Origin: Geobacter sp.
GTDB lineage: Bacteria; Desulfobacterota; Desulfuromonadia; Geobacterales; Geobacteraceae
DNA length: 5,587 nt
Direction of reading: 5' to 3'
Assembly (NCBI GenBank): GCA_003499925.1
Contig: DNRQ01000212.1
Span: 4,234-9,820 of the forward strand
Under the pieces are notes generated by a model. The model ran no database searches. It saw only the letters and a list, made by a program, of their open reading frames with translations, and was not told the DNA's origin. This document shows, piece by piece, positions 1 through 5,587 of this stretch (positions are counted from its first letter, which is position 1; every line of letters starts with the position of its first letter). The translations under genes and the position numbers were made by a program.

Positions 1-189
1 GACCGAGGCGCTCTTGCGCCCTTTCCTGACCGCCATTCCCCCCTTTTCCACGACCGAGTAAAAGGGCATCATGATGCGGACATCGTGCCCAAGACTCCTG
101 AGAGTTTTGGGGAGTGCGCTGGCTACATCCGCAAGACCGCCGGTCTTGGCAAATGGGGTAACCTCGGACGCTACAAACAAAATCTTCAT
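1..189 (-). CDS. glgA: Glycogen synthase GlgA, N-terminal part (cut by window edge)
   Basis: Sixty-three codons are visible, starting MKILFVASEVTPFAKTGG. This is the typical N-terminus of bacterial GT5 glycogen synthase, a cytoplasmic GT-B enzyme that transfers glucose from ADP-glucose to the non-reducing end of alpha-1,4-glucan. The KTGGLAD motif at residues 15-21 is the family's nucleotide-sugar-binding loop, with Lys15 as the conserved lysine. It is followed by the usual helix with ALPK (residues 25-28) and by GHDVRIMMPFY at about 34-44. The start is supported by an AGAGG Shine-Dalgarno at 197-201, seven bases upstream of the ATG, and by the motif lying at its normal distance from the N-terminus. 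The gene lies downstream of a GH57 gene and a galT remnant on the same strand, and seems to have its own promoter. The rest of the gene is outside the window, so integrity cannot be judged. The family call is secure; ADP- versus UDP-glucose preference is inferred from family. Confidence 0.95.
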   Translation of the reverse strand, partial: MKILFVASEVTPFAKTGGLADVASALPKTLRSLGHDVRIMMPFYSVVEKGGMAVRKGRKSASV

Positions 190-222
190 GTAAAAACCTC
201 TAAGAGCTTAAAATTATGGAGT

Positions 223-251
223 ATTTTAGATTAAGACGCCGACTAAGTAAA
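223..251 (-). promoter_or_regulatory. Putative sigma-70-type promoter of glgA
   Basis: On the minus strand a TTTACT box (246-251, 4 of 6 matches to TTGACA) is separated by exactly 17 bases from TAAAAT (223-228, 5 of 6 matches to TATAAT). Transcription would start near 216, giving a short leader of about 25 bases that contains the AGAGG ribosome binding site at 197-201. The surrounding 190-250 stretch is much more AT-rich than the flanking genes. The call rests only on box match and spacing. Confidence 0.55.
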
Positions 252-314
252 GGCCTTTTGTAACCCGCCGGTTTTAAACGGTTCTCCAACTGCAGCTCTC
301 CCGACATTATCCTT

Positions 315-330
315 GGGCGGGGGCCCGCCC
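315..330. repeat. GC-only inverted repeat in the galT remnant-glgA gap
   Basis: GGGCGGG (315-321) and CCCGCCC (324-330) are perfect inverted arms around two bases; in RNA the inner pairs would have to open to form a loop. A run of seven C follows at 337-343, and a second short palindrome, CCTTATTAAGG, lies at 342-352. Neither strand has a T-run directly after the stem, so it does not look like a standard intrinsic terminator. Apart from this element and the proposed promoter, I see no gene or recognisable site between 190 and 389. Confidence 0.4.
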
Positions 331-389
331 CACGCGCCCCCCCTTATTAAGGCTCCGACCTTTATATTAACCCTAATCCCTATCTCTTC

Positions 390-560
390 CTACCCTGTTT
401 GCGTCTCGCGCGGAAACATTGCGGCATCCTCAGGAGAGGTCGGGTTGACGTAGAGGCCGGCACACCATTCAAAACCGGAGCTACGGATCAGCCGCGGCAC
501 CAGTTCCATGTGCCAGTGGTAGTCGTACTCGAGGGAACCGGAGGAGTCGGGGTTGCCAAG
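390..560 (-). pseudogene. galT: galT 3' remnant (galactose-1-phosphate uridylyltransferase), 5' part lost
   Basis: Translating the minus strand to the TAG at 390-392 gives a stretch containing YDYHWHMELVPRLIRSSGFE followed by WCAGLYVNPTSPEDAA. This matches the C-terminal end of GalT, including the HxH motif (here HWH) that lies near the active site and the GFEW...G.YVNP..PE.AA tail. Intact GalT is roughly 330-350 residues and swaps UMP between UDP-glucose and galactose-1-phosphate in the Leloir pathway. Here only about the last 55 residues remain. The upstream frame meets a stop at 585-587, the GH57 gene occupies the DNA beyond 590, and the catalytic His-Pro-His region is absent. The first in-frame ATG (507-509) would give only 39 residues, with no evident ribosome binding site. 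The right-hand border is approximate, since homology fades around 550-560. I recall related Geobacter genomes having an intact galT between a GH57 gene and glgA, which would make this a deletion relic; that is memory, not checked. Confidence 0.75.
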
Positions 561-589
561 GCTCTGCTGGTTTGCTCCCCCAACCTAAG

Positions 590-2968
590 TCAGATGACCC
601 GGCTCTCCATTTCCAGGTCCGGGCCGGCGTAATTCAGAAGGAGCGGCGTGTCCACCGGCCAGCGACCCAGCTCATCCCTGCTGCGGGTGAAGGTGAAGTA
701 GGTGAAGAGCTTGTCCCCGGGAGTCAGGTTCAGCGCCTGGAGCGGGATACGAGCCTCGACGATCCGGCCGATGCTGTACTGGGCCACGATCCCGCTCGAT
801 CGCCATCCGGATGGCCCCTTCACCTGCAGCACTACTTCACTGACACCGATCTCCATGTCGAGACGGAACTCGCCGCCGTGAATCAGGTGGAGCGATAGGC
901 AATCATCATGCTGAAAGATCTTCTCCAGCGACTGCACTCCGTCGATCCGGAAGTAAAAGAAACTCCGGTCAAATCCGTAGAAGAACGACTGCAGCAGGTT
1001 TTCGGCCGCGTGCATGGCGGAGGCCTGCTTGGTTAGGTCGTAAAGACCCGCGGCGAGCCACTCGAAATAATCGGTGACGATCCCGGTTATGACGGGCGTT
1101 ATCAGCGCCGCAGGCTCGCGAACGAAGCCGGCCGGGAACTGCTTCTTGATCGGCGCGTAAAGCTCGCTTGGAACCTCCATATCGAGCAGCCGGTAAACGT
1201 TCATCAGATGCCGGCGAAACAGCAGGTCGAAGCTCCCTGAGTGGGGGGAGAAATGGTCGTCTCCATACCACCAGAACCAATCGCTCCCCTCCGCCGCATA
1301 GAGCGACTTGCAAATGAGCCGCGCCGTCTCTTGGCCGCAATCGCCGCCGCTGCCGCAGTCGTCGCCGCTGCCGCAGTCGTCGCCGCTGCCGCAGTCGTCG
1401 CTGCAGTCGCAGTCGCCGCTGCAGTCGCAGTCGTCGCCGCTGCCGCAGTCGCCGCTGCCGCAGTCGTCGCCGCTGCCGCAGTCGTCGCCGCTGCCGCAGT
1501 CGTCGCCGCTGCCGCAGTCGTCGCCGCAGTCGCCCCCCTCGCCACCGGCAAGCAGCGACGCCACCGCGGGACTCCTCTCAACAGCCGCGGCGCGCGCCTT
1601 GGCGAGGTAGTCCCAGCCGAGATTCTCCTCCGGGTGTCCGATCCAGATGCCGTAATTCGCGTTGATCCAGGAGCCGGGATGGATATGGTCCAGGGGACGC
1701 CGCTCCGGGACGAGTTGCAGCACCTCGGAGAAGGTGGCGGCCTGGAGACCCGGGGTATGTGCCAGGGCCTGGTAAAGCTTGCTGAGAAAAGGCAGACCGT
1801 TGTCCTGGTAGTATTCCCAGGCGTTCTCGCCGTCCAGTATGATCGGGGCAACCCTGGCGGAACGGCAGCGTTGCCGCACCTCCTTGAGCCTTCCAATGAA
1901 ATCGCCGACGGCCCGCTCCGGATCCCACTGCGAGTAGGTGAAGCCGATCAGGTCCGAGAGTCCGTGGTCGCGAAAAAAAAGGGCAATCCCCCCCTCCTGA
2001 CGCCAGGCGTAGGGGCGGTACAGCGCCTCGCGATCCTTGCCGAGCCCGCCCGGGAGCGTTTGCGCCAGCACCCACTCATCCGAGGCGCTCCAGGCGAATC
2101 CCTGCTCCGCCATTATCGAGAGCGCCTCGTCGCTCACCGACCCTTCCGAGGGCCAGATCCCCCGAGGGGTGAACCCAAAAATCTTCCGGAAGCTGGCGAT
2201 CCCCTGCGCCACCTGGCTTCTGGCATCTTCGGGGTGCCGGTAGCGTATGCCGGGGAGGTGAACCTTCGGCATGGCGACCTCGGCTGCCCGGGAGTCGCAC
2301 AGCAGCGGCAGGATGGGATGATAATAGGGGGTGACGGAGAGCTCGGCCTTCCCCTCCTCATGAAGTCTTTTGTACAGCGGTATGATGTCGGCGAGAAGCG
2401 CGTTCTGGGTCTCGAACAGGAGCAGCTTGTCGGCGGCGCTGAACTGTATTCCCTTGCGGATCAGCTCCCGGAAGGCGGGAAAACGGCGCCTGGCGGCCTC
2501 GCCGGTCCAGGAGAGATAAAACCAGACCTGCAGGTCCAGCAGCTCCTGGTCGCCCAGGCTGCGCAGATGGTCCCGCGCGGCCCCGGGAGCGCCGTCCCCC
2601 GACAGGCAGTACAGCTCCAGGTAGCGCTTGTGCGGCTCGATCATGCGCTGCCTGTTGGCGGAGAAGAAGTTCTCCAGGACGAAGAGCCTTTCCTCCTCGT
2701 TCATGTCCGCCGGCGCCATGCGCGCCCGTACCAGGAAGGGATCAACCGCCTTACCCGCGGCGTAGTCCTGGATCTGCTCCAAAAGGGAGGGAACCAGGTT
2801 GAACACCACCTTGGCGCCCGGCGTCGCATCGACGATGGCGGGCATGTCGTAGTAGTCCTTCACGGCGTGCAGGTAGGTCCAGGGAAGGATGTACTCCCCC
2901 TGGACCGGGTCCTTGTAGAAGGGCTGATGCATGTGCCAAAGTATGGTGACGTAGAGCGGATCGGCCAT
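590..2968 (-). CDS. GH57-family alpha-glucan hydrolase/transferase with Cys/Asp-rich repeat insert
   Basis: This 792-residue protein belongs to the long GH57 group (COG1449-like alpha-amylase or glucanotransferase). The family motifs are present in order: HQP at 14-16 (in LWHMHQPF); ELSVTPYYHPILPL at 209-222; GIWPSEGS at 270-277, with Glu275 the expected nucleophile; LDGENAWEYY at 378-387, with Asp379 the expected acid/base; and AEGSDWFWWYGDDH at 559-572. Residues beyond about 610 form a C-terminal region with a beta-rich end. No signal peptide is seen, so it is probably cytoplasmic. Between the helix at about 452-468 and the last motif sits a repeat of GSGDDC units (479-544); removing it leaves about 725 residues, near the family's usual size as I recall it. 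The ATG at 2968 was chosen over one at 3061 because AGAGG sits just upstream and HQP then lies near the N-terminus, as expected. The upstream gene ends 68 bases away, suggesting one operon. Exact activity (amylase, 4-alpha-glucanotransferase or branching) cannot be read from sequence. Confidence 0.9.
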   Translation of the reverse strand: MADPLYVTILWHMHQPFYKDPVQGEYILPWTYLHAVKDYYDMPAIVDATPGAKVVFNLVPSLLEQIQDYAAGKAVDPFLVRARMAPADMNEEERLFVLENFFSANRQRMIEPHKRYLELYCLSGDGAPGAARDHLRSLGDQELLDLQVWFYLSWTGEAARRRFPAFRELIRKGIQFSAADKLLLFETQNALLADIIPLYKRLHEEGKAELSVTPYYHPILPLLCDSRAAEVAMPKVHLPGIRYRHPEDARSQVAQGIASFRKIFGFTPRGIWPSEGSVSDEALSIMAEQGFAWSASDEWVLAQTLPGGLGKDREALYRPYAWRQEGGIALFFRDHGLSDLIGFTYSQWDPERAVGDFIGRLKEVRQRCRSARVAPIILDGENAWEYYQDNGLPFLSKLYQALAHTPGLQAATFSEVLQLVPERRPLDHIHPGSWINANYGIWIGHPEENLGWDYLAKARAAAVERSPAVASLLAGGEGGDCGDDCGSGDDCGSGDDCGSGDDCGSGDCGSGDDCDCSGDCDCSDDCGSGDDCGSGDDCGSGGDCGQETARLICKSLYAAEGSDWFWWYGDDHFSPHSGSFDLLFRRHLMNVYRLLDMEVPSELYAPIKKQFPAGFVREPAALITPVITGIVTDYFEWLAAGLYDLTKQASAMHAAENLLQSFFYGFDRSFFYFRIDGVQSLEKIFQHDDCLSLHLIHGGEFRLDMEIGVSEVVLQVKGPSGWRSSGIVAQYSIGRIVEARIPLQALNLTPGDKLFTYFTFTRSRDELGRWPVDTPLLLNYAGPDLEMESRVI
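1337..1534 (-). repeat. In-frame 18-bp tandem repeat encoding GSGDDC units inside the GH57 gene
   Basis: The coding-strand unit GGCAGCGGCGACGACTGC (Gly-Ser-Gly-Asp-Asp-Cys) occurs six times exactly: at 1355-1372, 1373-1390, 1427-1444, 1460-1477, 1478-1495 and 1496-1513. Shortened or altered units lie between and beside them. The block is 198 bases, or 66 codons (residues 479-544), with 14 Cys and 22 Asp; every other residue is Gly or Ser. All unit-length changes are multiples of three, so the reading frame is kept. Codon choice is almost uniform (GGC, AGC, GAC, TGC; one GAT at 1340-1342), which points to recent copying by slippage or unequal recombination. Confidence 0.95.
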
Positions 2969-2973
2969 GGTTA

Positions 2974-2978
2974 CCTCT
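2974..2978 (-). promoter_or_regulatory. Ribosome binding site that fixes the GH57 start
   Basis: The minus strand reads AGAGGTAACC followed by ATG at 2968. The AGAGG core lies five bases upstream of that ATG. The in-frame ATG at 3061 falls inside the 3' end of the preceding gene and would add 31 residues ahead of the conserved GH57 N-terminus, so 2968 is preferred. Confidence 0.75.
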
Positions 2979-3036
2979 TTTTGGCGGCAGGCGGAAAGAT
3001 CCATCGATCCCTGACTTCCGGCCGGCGCCCCCTCCC

Positions 3037-5547
3037 CTACTGCGGCAGCTCCTTCTTCCACTTGTCCACCTTCTGCATGTATTCATCGAGCAGCTTTTGC
3101 GCGGTCTTAGGCTCCTTCGCCTCGGAGAACACGTGGATCACCGGCTGGTACTGGTCCGGCAGCACCAGGACCCAGTTCTGCCCGAAGGAGACCTTGATGC
3201 CGTCGATGAAGCTTGCCTCCTTTTCCAGGCTGTCCTCGCTCATCTTGCGCATGACCCCCCCCTTCTTCTCCCAGACGCAGGGAACCTTCCCCTGCAGGAA
3301 GGTGCTGCGCGGCACGTCGTTCAGGACGCGGGAGAGCGGCAGGCCGGCGCTGGCCGAAAGCTCGATGGTCTTGGCTATGGTGAACATCCCGTCGAAGGCG
3401 GCCTGGAACTTCGGGAAGGCGAAGCGCCCCCCCATGGAGCCCGCCATCACCACCTCTGGAGAGATGGCCGCCTCGATCATGGAGCGCTCGGCGCTCTTGG
3501 TCCGGCGCACCGAACAGCCGTTTTCCCCGGCGATCTGCTCGATCACCGAGGGGGCCGAGACCGGAACGGCGAAAGCACCCTTGGCGCCGCTTCTGAGCAT
3601 GAGCGCAGTCATGAGCGGCAAAAGCTCCGCCTCGGGATACACCTTTCCGGTCTCGTCCACCAACACCACCTCTTCGGCGGTCGGATCGAGCCAGAAACCG
3701 GCGCGGGCCTCCAGGGTGACCACGATCTTGGAGAGCTGCAGCAGGCTGTTCGGCTTCTCGTCGGCGCTCTTCGAGCCGCGCTGCTCGTCCAGGTAGGTGT
3801 TGAGCCCGATCACCTCGCACCCCAGGTCGTTCAGGATCTGCGGCAGTATCTGCCCCGCCACCGAGTGGTTGAAGTCTATCACCACCTTGGCGCCGTCGGA
3901 GCGGATCAGCTGCTGGTCCAGCCCCCTGAAGAACCCCTCCCGGTAGAAGTCCACCACCTGGGGGAGTTCCGTGATCCCCCCCGGCTCCATGTGGTGCGCC
4001 CGCCTGAAGTTCTCCTTGTAGAAGATCCGTTCCACGTTCTTCCCCATGGAACTGGAAAAATCGAGGCCGTCCGCATCGAGGAAGACGATCTCGGTGGAGG
4101 CGGGATCCTCCATGGCCTGGCGGAAATGAACCCCCCCCACCTCGCCGAAGGTGCGCAGCTTGTAGCGCAGGACCGGAAGCGATACCATCCTGATGTCGCG
4201 CACGTTGACCCCTGCCGAGAGTATCCCCCCCAGGAAGCTCCGCTTCAGCATCCGGGACGAGAGGGTGGCATCGCGGCCGACCAGCACGTGGCTCCCCTTG
4301 GGGAGCGAGGTGCCGTAGGCGCAGCCGAGCTTCGCCACGAATTCCGGGGTGAGCTCGATGTTGGTGAGCCCCTTGATCATCTCCCCCTCGAAGAGCGACT
4401 TTTTCCAGCGCTCCCCCCAGATCAGGTTCCCGGTCACCGTGGAGCCCGCCTCGATCACCTTTCTGGGCCAGATCTTGACGTCCCTCTTGATGTAGCTCTC
4501 CTCGCCGATCGAGGTGTCGTCCGCGACCACCCCCCCCTCCTCCATCACGGTCGACTGGCCGACGCTCACGTTGTTGCAGATCACGCAGTCGTTGATCTTG
4601 GCGCCCTTCTTGATGTAGACGTTGTCCCAGATGACGCAGCGCGACAGCTTCACCCCGGGCTCGATGGTGCAGTTACGTCCGATTACCGAGTCCTTGATCT
4701 GGGCACCCGCCTTGACCTGGGTGTTGTCCCCGATCACCACGGTCCCCTCCACCAGCGTCCCCTCCCCCAGGCGGACGTCCAGGCCGATGCGGAGATCCTT
4801 TCCCACCAGATCCTTTTTCGGCTCGTCGACCTTCACGCTCACCTTCCCCTTCAGGATGTCGTGATGGGCTTCCCGGTAGGAGTCGGTGTTGCCGATATCG
4901 CGCCAGTACCCCTTGACCGGGAAACCGAAGAGCTGCGATTTCTTCTTCAGCAACAGCGGGAAGAGATCCTGCGAGAAGTCGAAGTTCTCCCCTTCCGGTA
5001 TGTACTTGAAGATCTCGGGCTCCAGCACGTAGATGCCGGTGTTGATGGTGTCGGAAATCACCTCGCCCCACCCCGGCTTCTCCAGGAACTGGGTGATGCG
5101 CTTGTCCTTGTCGGTGATGACCACGCCGAACTGCAGCGGGTCCTTGACCGAGGTGAGGGTGATGGTGGCAAGCGCCTTGTTGGTCTCGTGGAAATCGATC
5201 ACCTTCTGCAGGTTGAAGTCGGTGAGGAGGTCGCCGCTTATGATGAGGAAGCGCTCGTCCAGATACTTCTCGGCGCACTTCACCGCCCCCGCCGTCCCCA
5301 TGTCCTCAAGCGGCGTCACGTAGGTGATCCTGACCCCGAGGTCCGCGCCGTCCCGGAAGAAATTCTTGATCATGCTCGGCTGATGGTAAAGGAGCATCAC
5401 CAGGTCGGTGATCTGATATTTCTTCAGCAGTTCCACGATATGGAGCATGATGGGACGGTTTACCAGCGGCACCATCGGCTTGGGGAGATTGCAGGTGAGC
5501 GGTTGCATGCGGGTGCCGAAGCCACCCGCCATGATGACAGCCTTCAT
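3037..5547 (-). CDS. Sugar-1-phosphate nucleotidyltransferase fused to a degenerate phosphomannomutase-like domain
   Basis: The protein has 836 residues. Residues 1-235 are a nucleotidyltransferase domain: GGFGTRMQPLT at 8-18 and PKPMVPLVNRP at 22-32 bind the nucleotide, GDLLTD at 105-110 carries the likely metal Asp106, EKP is at 156-158, and YWRDIGN at 214-220 carries the second likely metal Asp217. Residues about 255-380 are hexapeptide repeats of a left-handed beta-helix. Residues about 385-815 follow the four-domain phosphohexomutase plan (VGRDATLSSRMLKR at 423-436, FDGMFTIAKTIEL at 718-730), but the catalytic serine, metal, sugar and phosphate loops are all altered, so mutase activity is unlikely. 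Annotation pipelines usually call such proteins mannose-1-phosphate guanylyltransferase. The sugar and nucleotide are not settled by sequence, and the neighbouring glucan genes make glucose-1-phosphate a real alternative. It is first of an apparent operon with the GH57 gene. The start is supported by GGAGG eight bases upstream. Confidence 0.9.
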   Translation of the reverse strand: MKAVIMAGGFGTRMQPLTCNLPKPMVPLVNRPIMLHIVELLKKYQITDLVMLLYHQPSMIKNFFRDGADLGVRITYVTPLEDMGTAGAVKCAEKYLDERFLIISGDLLTDFNLQKVIDFHETNKALATITLTSVKDPLQFGVVITDKDKRITQFLEKPGWGEVISDTINTGIYVLEPEIFKYIPEGENFDFSQDLFPLLLKKKSQLFGFPVKGYWRDIGNTDSYREAHHDILKGKVSVKVDEPKKDLVGKDLRIGLDVRLGEGTLVEGTVVIGDNTQVKAGAQIKDSVIGRNCTIEPGVKLSRCVIWDNVYIKKGAKINDCVICNNVSVGQSTVMEEGGVVADDTSIGEESYIKRDVKIWPRKVIEAGSTVTGNLIWGERWKKSLFEGEMIKGLTNIELTPEFVAKLGCAYGTSLPKGSHVLVGRDATLSSRMLKRSFLGGILSAGVNVRDIRMVSLPVLRYKLRTFGEVGGVHFRQAMEDPASTEIVFLDADGLDFSSSMGKNVERIFYKENFRRAHHMEPGGITELPQVVDFYREGFFRGLDQQLIRSDGAKVVIDFNHSVAGQILPQILNDLGCEVIGLNTYLDEQRGSKSADEKPNSLLQLSKIVVTLEARAGFWLDPTAEEVVLVDETGKVYPEAELLPLMTALMLRSGAKGAFAVPVSAPSVIEQIAGENGCSVRRTKSAERSMIEAAISPEVVMAGSMGGRFAFPKFQAAFDGMFTIAKTIELSASAGLPLSRVLNDVPRSTFLQGKVPCVWEKKGGVMRKMSEDSLEKEASFIDGIKVSFGQNWVLVLPDQYQPVIHVFSEAKEPKTAQKLLDEYMQKVDKWKKELPQ

Positions 5548-5555
5548 GGGTCAGT

Positions 5556-5560
5556 CCTCC
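5556..5560 (-). promoter_or_regulatory. Strong ribosome binding site of the nucleotidyltransferase gene
   Basis: A consensus GGAGG lies eight bases upstream of the ATG at 5547 on the minus strand. The start also places the nucleotide-binding GGFGTR motif at residue 8, as expected for this family. The site sits next to the hexanucleotide repeat at 5566 onward. Confidence 0.8.
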
Positions 5561-5565
5561 AATAC

Positions 5566-5587
5566 AGATTAAGATTAAGATTAAGAT
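5566..5587. repeat. Hexanucleotide tandem repeat (AGATTA)n, cut by window edge
   Basis: On the plus strand AGATTA occurs three times in succession (5566-5571, 5572-5577, 5578-5583), followed by AGAT to the last base. The array may continue beyond the window. It lies just upstream of the ribosome binding site of the 836-residue protein gene, so it falls in its 5' untranslated region or promoter. A six-base unit would change spacing without affecting coding. Confidence 0.85.

Noticed and set aside
342..352. CCTTATTAAGG palindrome as an intrinsic terminator
   Set aside because: The stem is only five base pairs, AT-rich, and has no following U-run.
366..380. Telomere-like GGGATTAGGGTTAA on the minus strand
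   Set aside because: It is a single imperfect near-duplication in a bacterial intergenic region with no further copies.
399..898. Two plus-strand open frames across the galT remnant and the GH57 3' end
   Set aside because: They show no recognisable protein features and lie opposite clear GalT and GH57 coding sequence; high GC explains the lack of stops.
1337..1534. CRISPR array or mobile-element repeat
   Set aside because: The units are contiguous without spacers, are in frame inside a GH57 gene, and encode a regular peptide.
2969..3061. Upstream ATG at 3061 as the GH57 start
   Set aside because: It would overlap the preceding gene and add 31 low-complexity residues, while the ATG at 2968 has a good AGAGG site and the expected N-terminus.
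1241..3796. An 851-codon open frame on the plus strand with long Ala/Val runs
   Set aside because: It is antisense to two well-supported genes. The Ala/Val stretch is just the complement of the GSGDDC repeat, which stays open because its unit length is a multiple of three and it is stop-free.
4095..4140. A frameshift at the G8 run (4131-4138) as the cause of the missing TASHNP loop
   Set aside because: The other frame reads FISARPW, not a catalytic loop. The in-frame sequence resumes family-like residues (FLDADG), and three other distant loops are also altered, so the degeneration is domain-wide.

Overview
The window reads as a GC-rich bacterial chromosome segment. Gene content suggests a Geobacter-like member of the Desulfuromonadia (Desulfuromonadales/Geobacterales): a very long sugar-nucleotidyltransferase with a phosphomannomutase-like tail, a GH57 alpha-glucan enzyme, a galT relic and glgA, all on the minus strand. 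The lineage call rests on recalled gene order and protein style, not on a search.

Layout in transcription order (minus strand, right to left). (1) 5587-5548: a hexanucleotide tandem repeat that runs off the window edge, then a strong ribosome binding site. (2) 5547-3037: an 836-residue protein with a nucleotidyltransferase domain, a hexapeptide beta-helix and a complete-length phosphohexomutase-like region whose four active-site loops are all altered. (3) A 68-base gap, then 2968-590: a 792-residue GH57 protein carrying a roughly 66-residue Cys/Asp/Gly/Ser repeat just before its last conserved motif. (4) About 560-390: a 3' remnant of galT (galactose-1-phosphate uridylyltransferase), with most of the gene missing. 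(5) 389-190: an AT-richer leader with a GC palindrome and a plausible sigma-70-type promoter. (6) 189-1: the first 63 codons of glgA, cut by the window edge.

Together the genes point to alpha-glucan (glycogen) metabolism. The nucleotidyltransferase could supply an activated sugar, GlgA would elongate the glucan, and the GH57 enzyme would cleave, transfer or branch alpha-glucan chains. The first two genes look like one operon. glgA appears to have its own promoter after the galT wreck.

The most unusual items are the cysteine/aspartate repeat inside the GH57 enzyme, the apparently dead mutase domain, and the galT remnant. No RNA genes, CRISPR arrays, insertion sequences or clear intrinsic terminators were seen.
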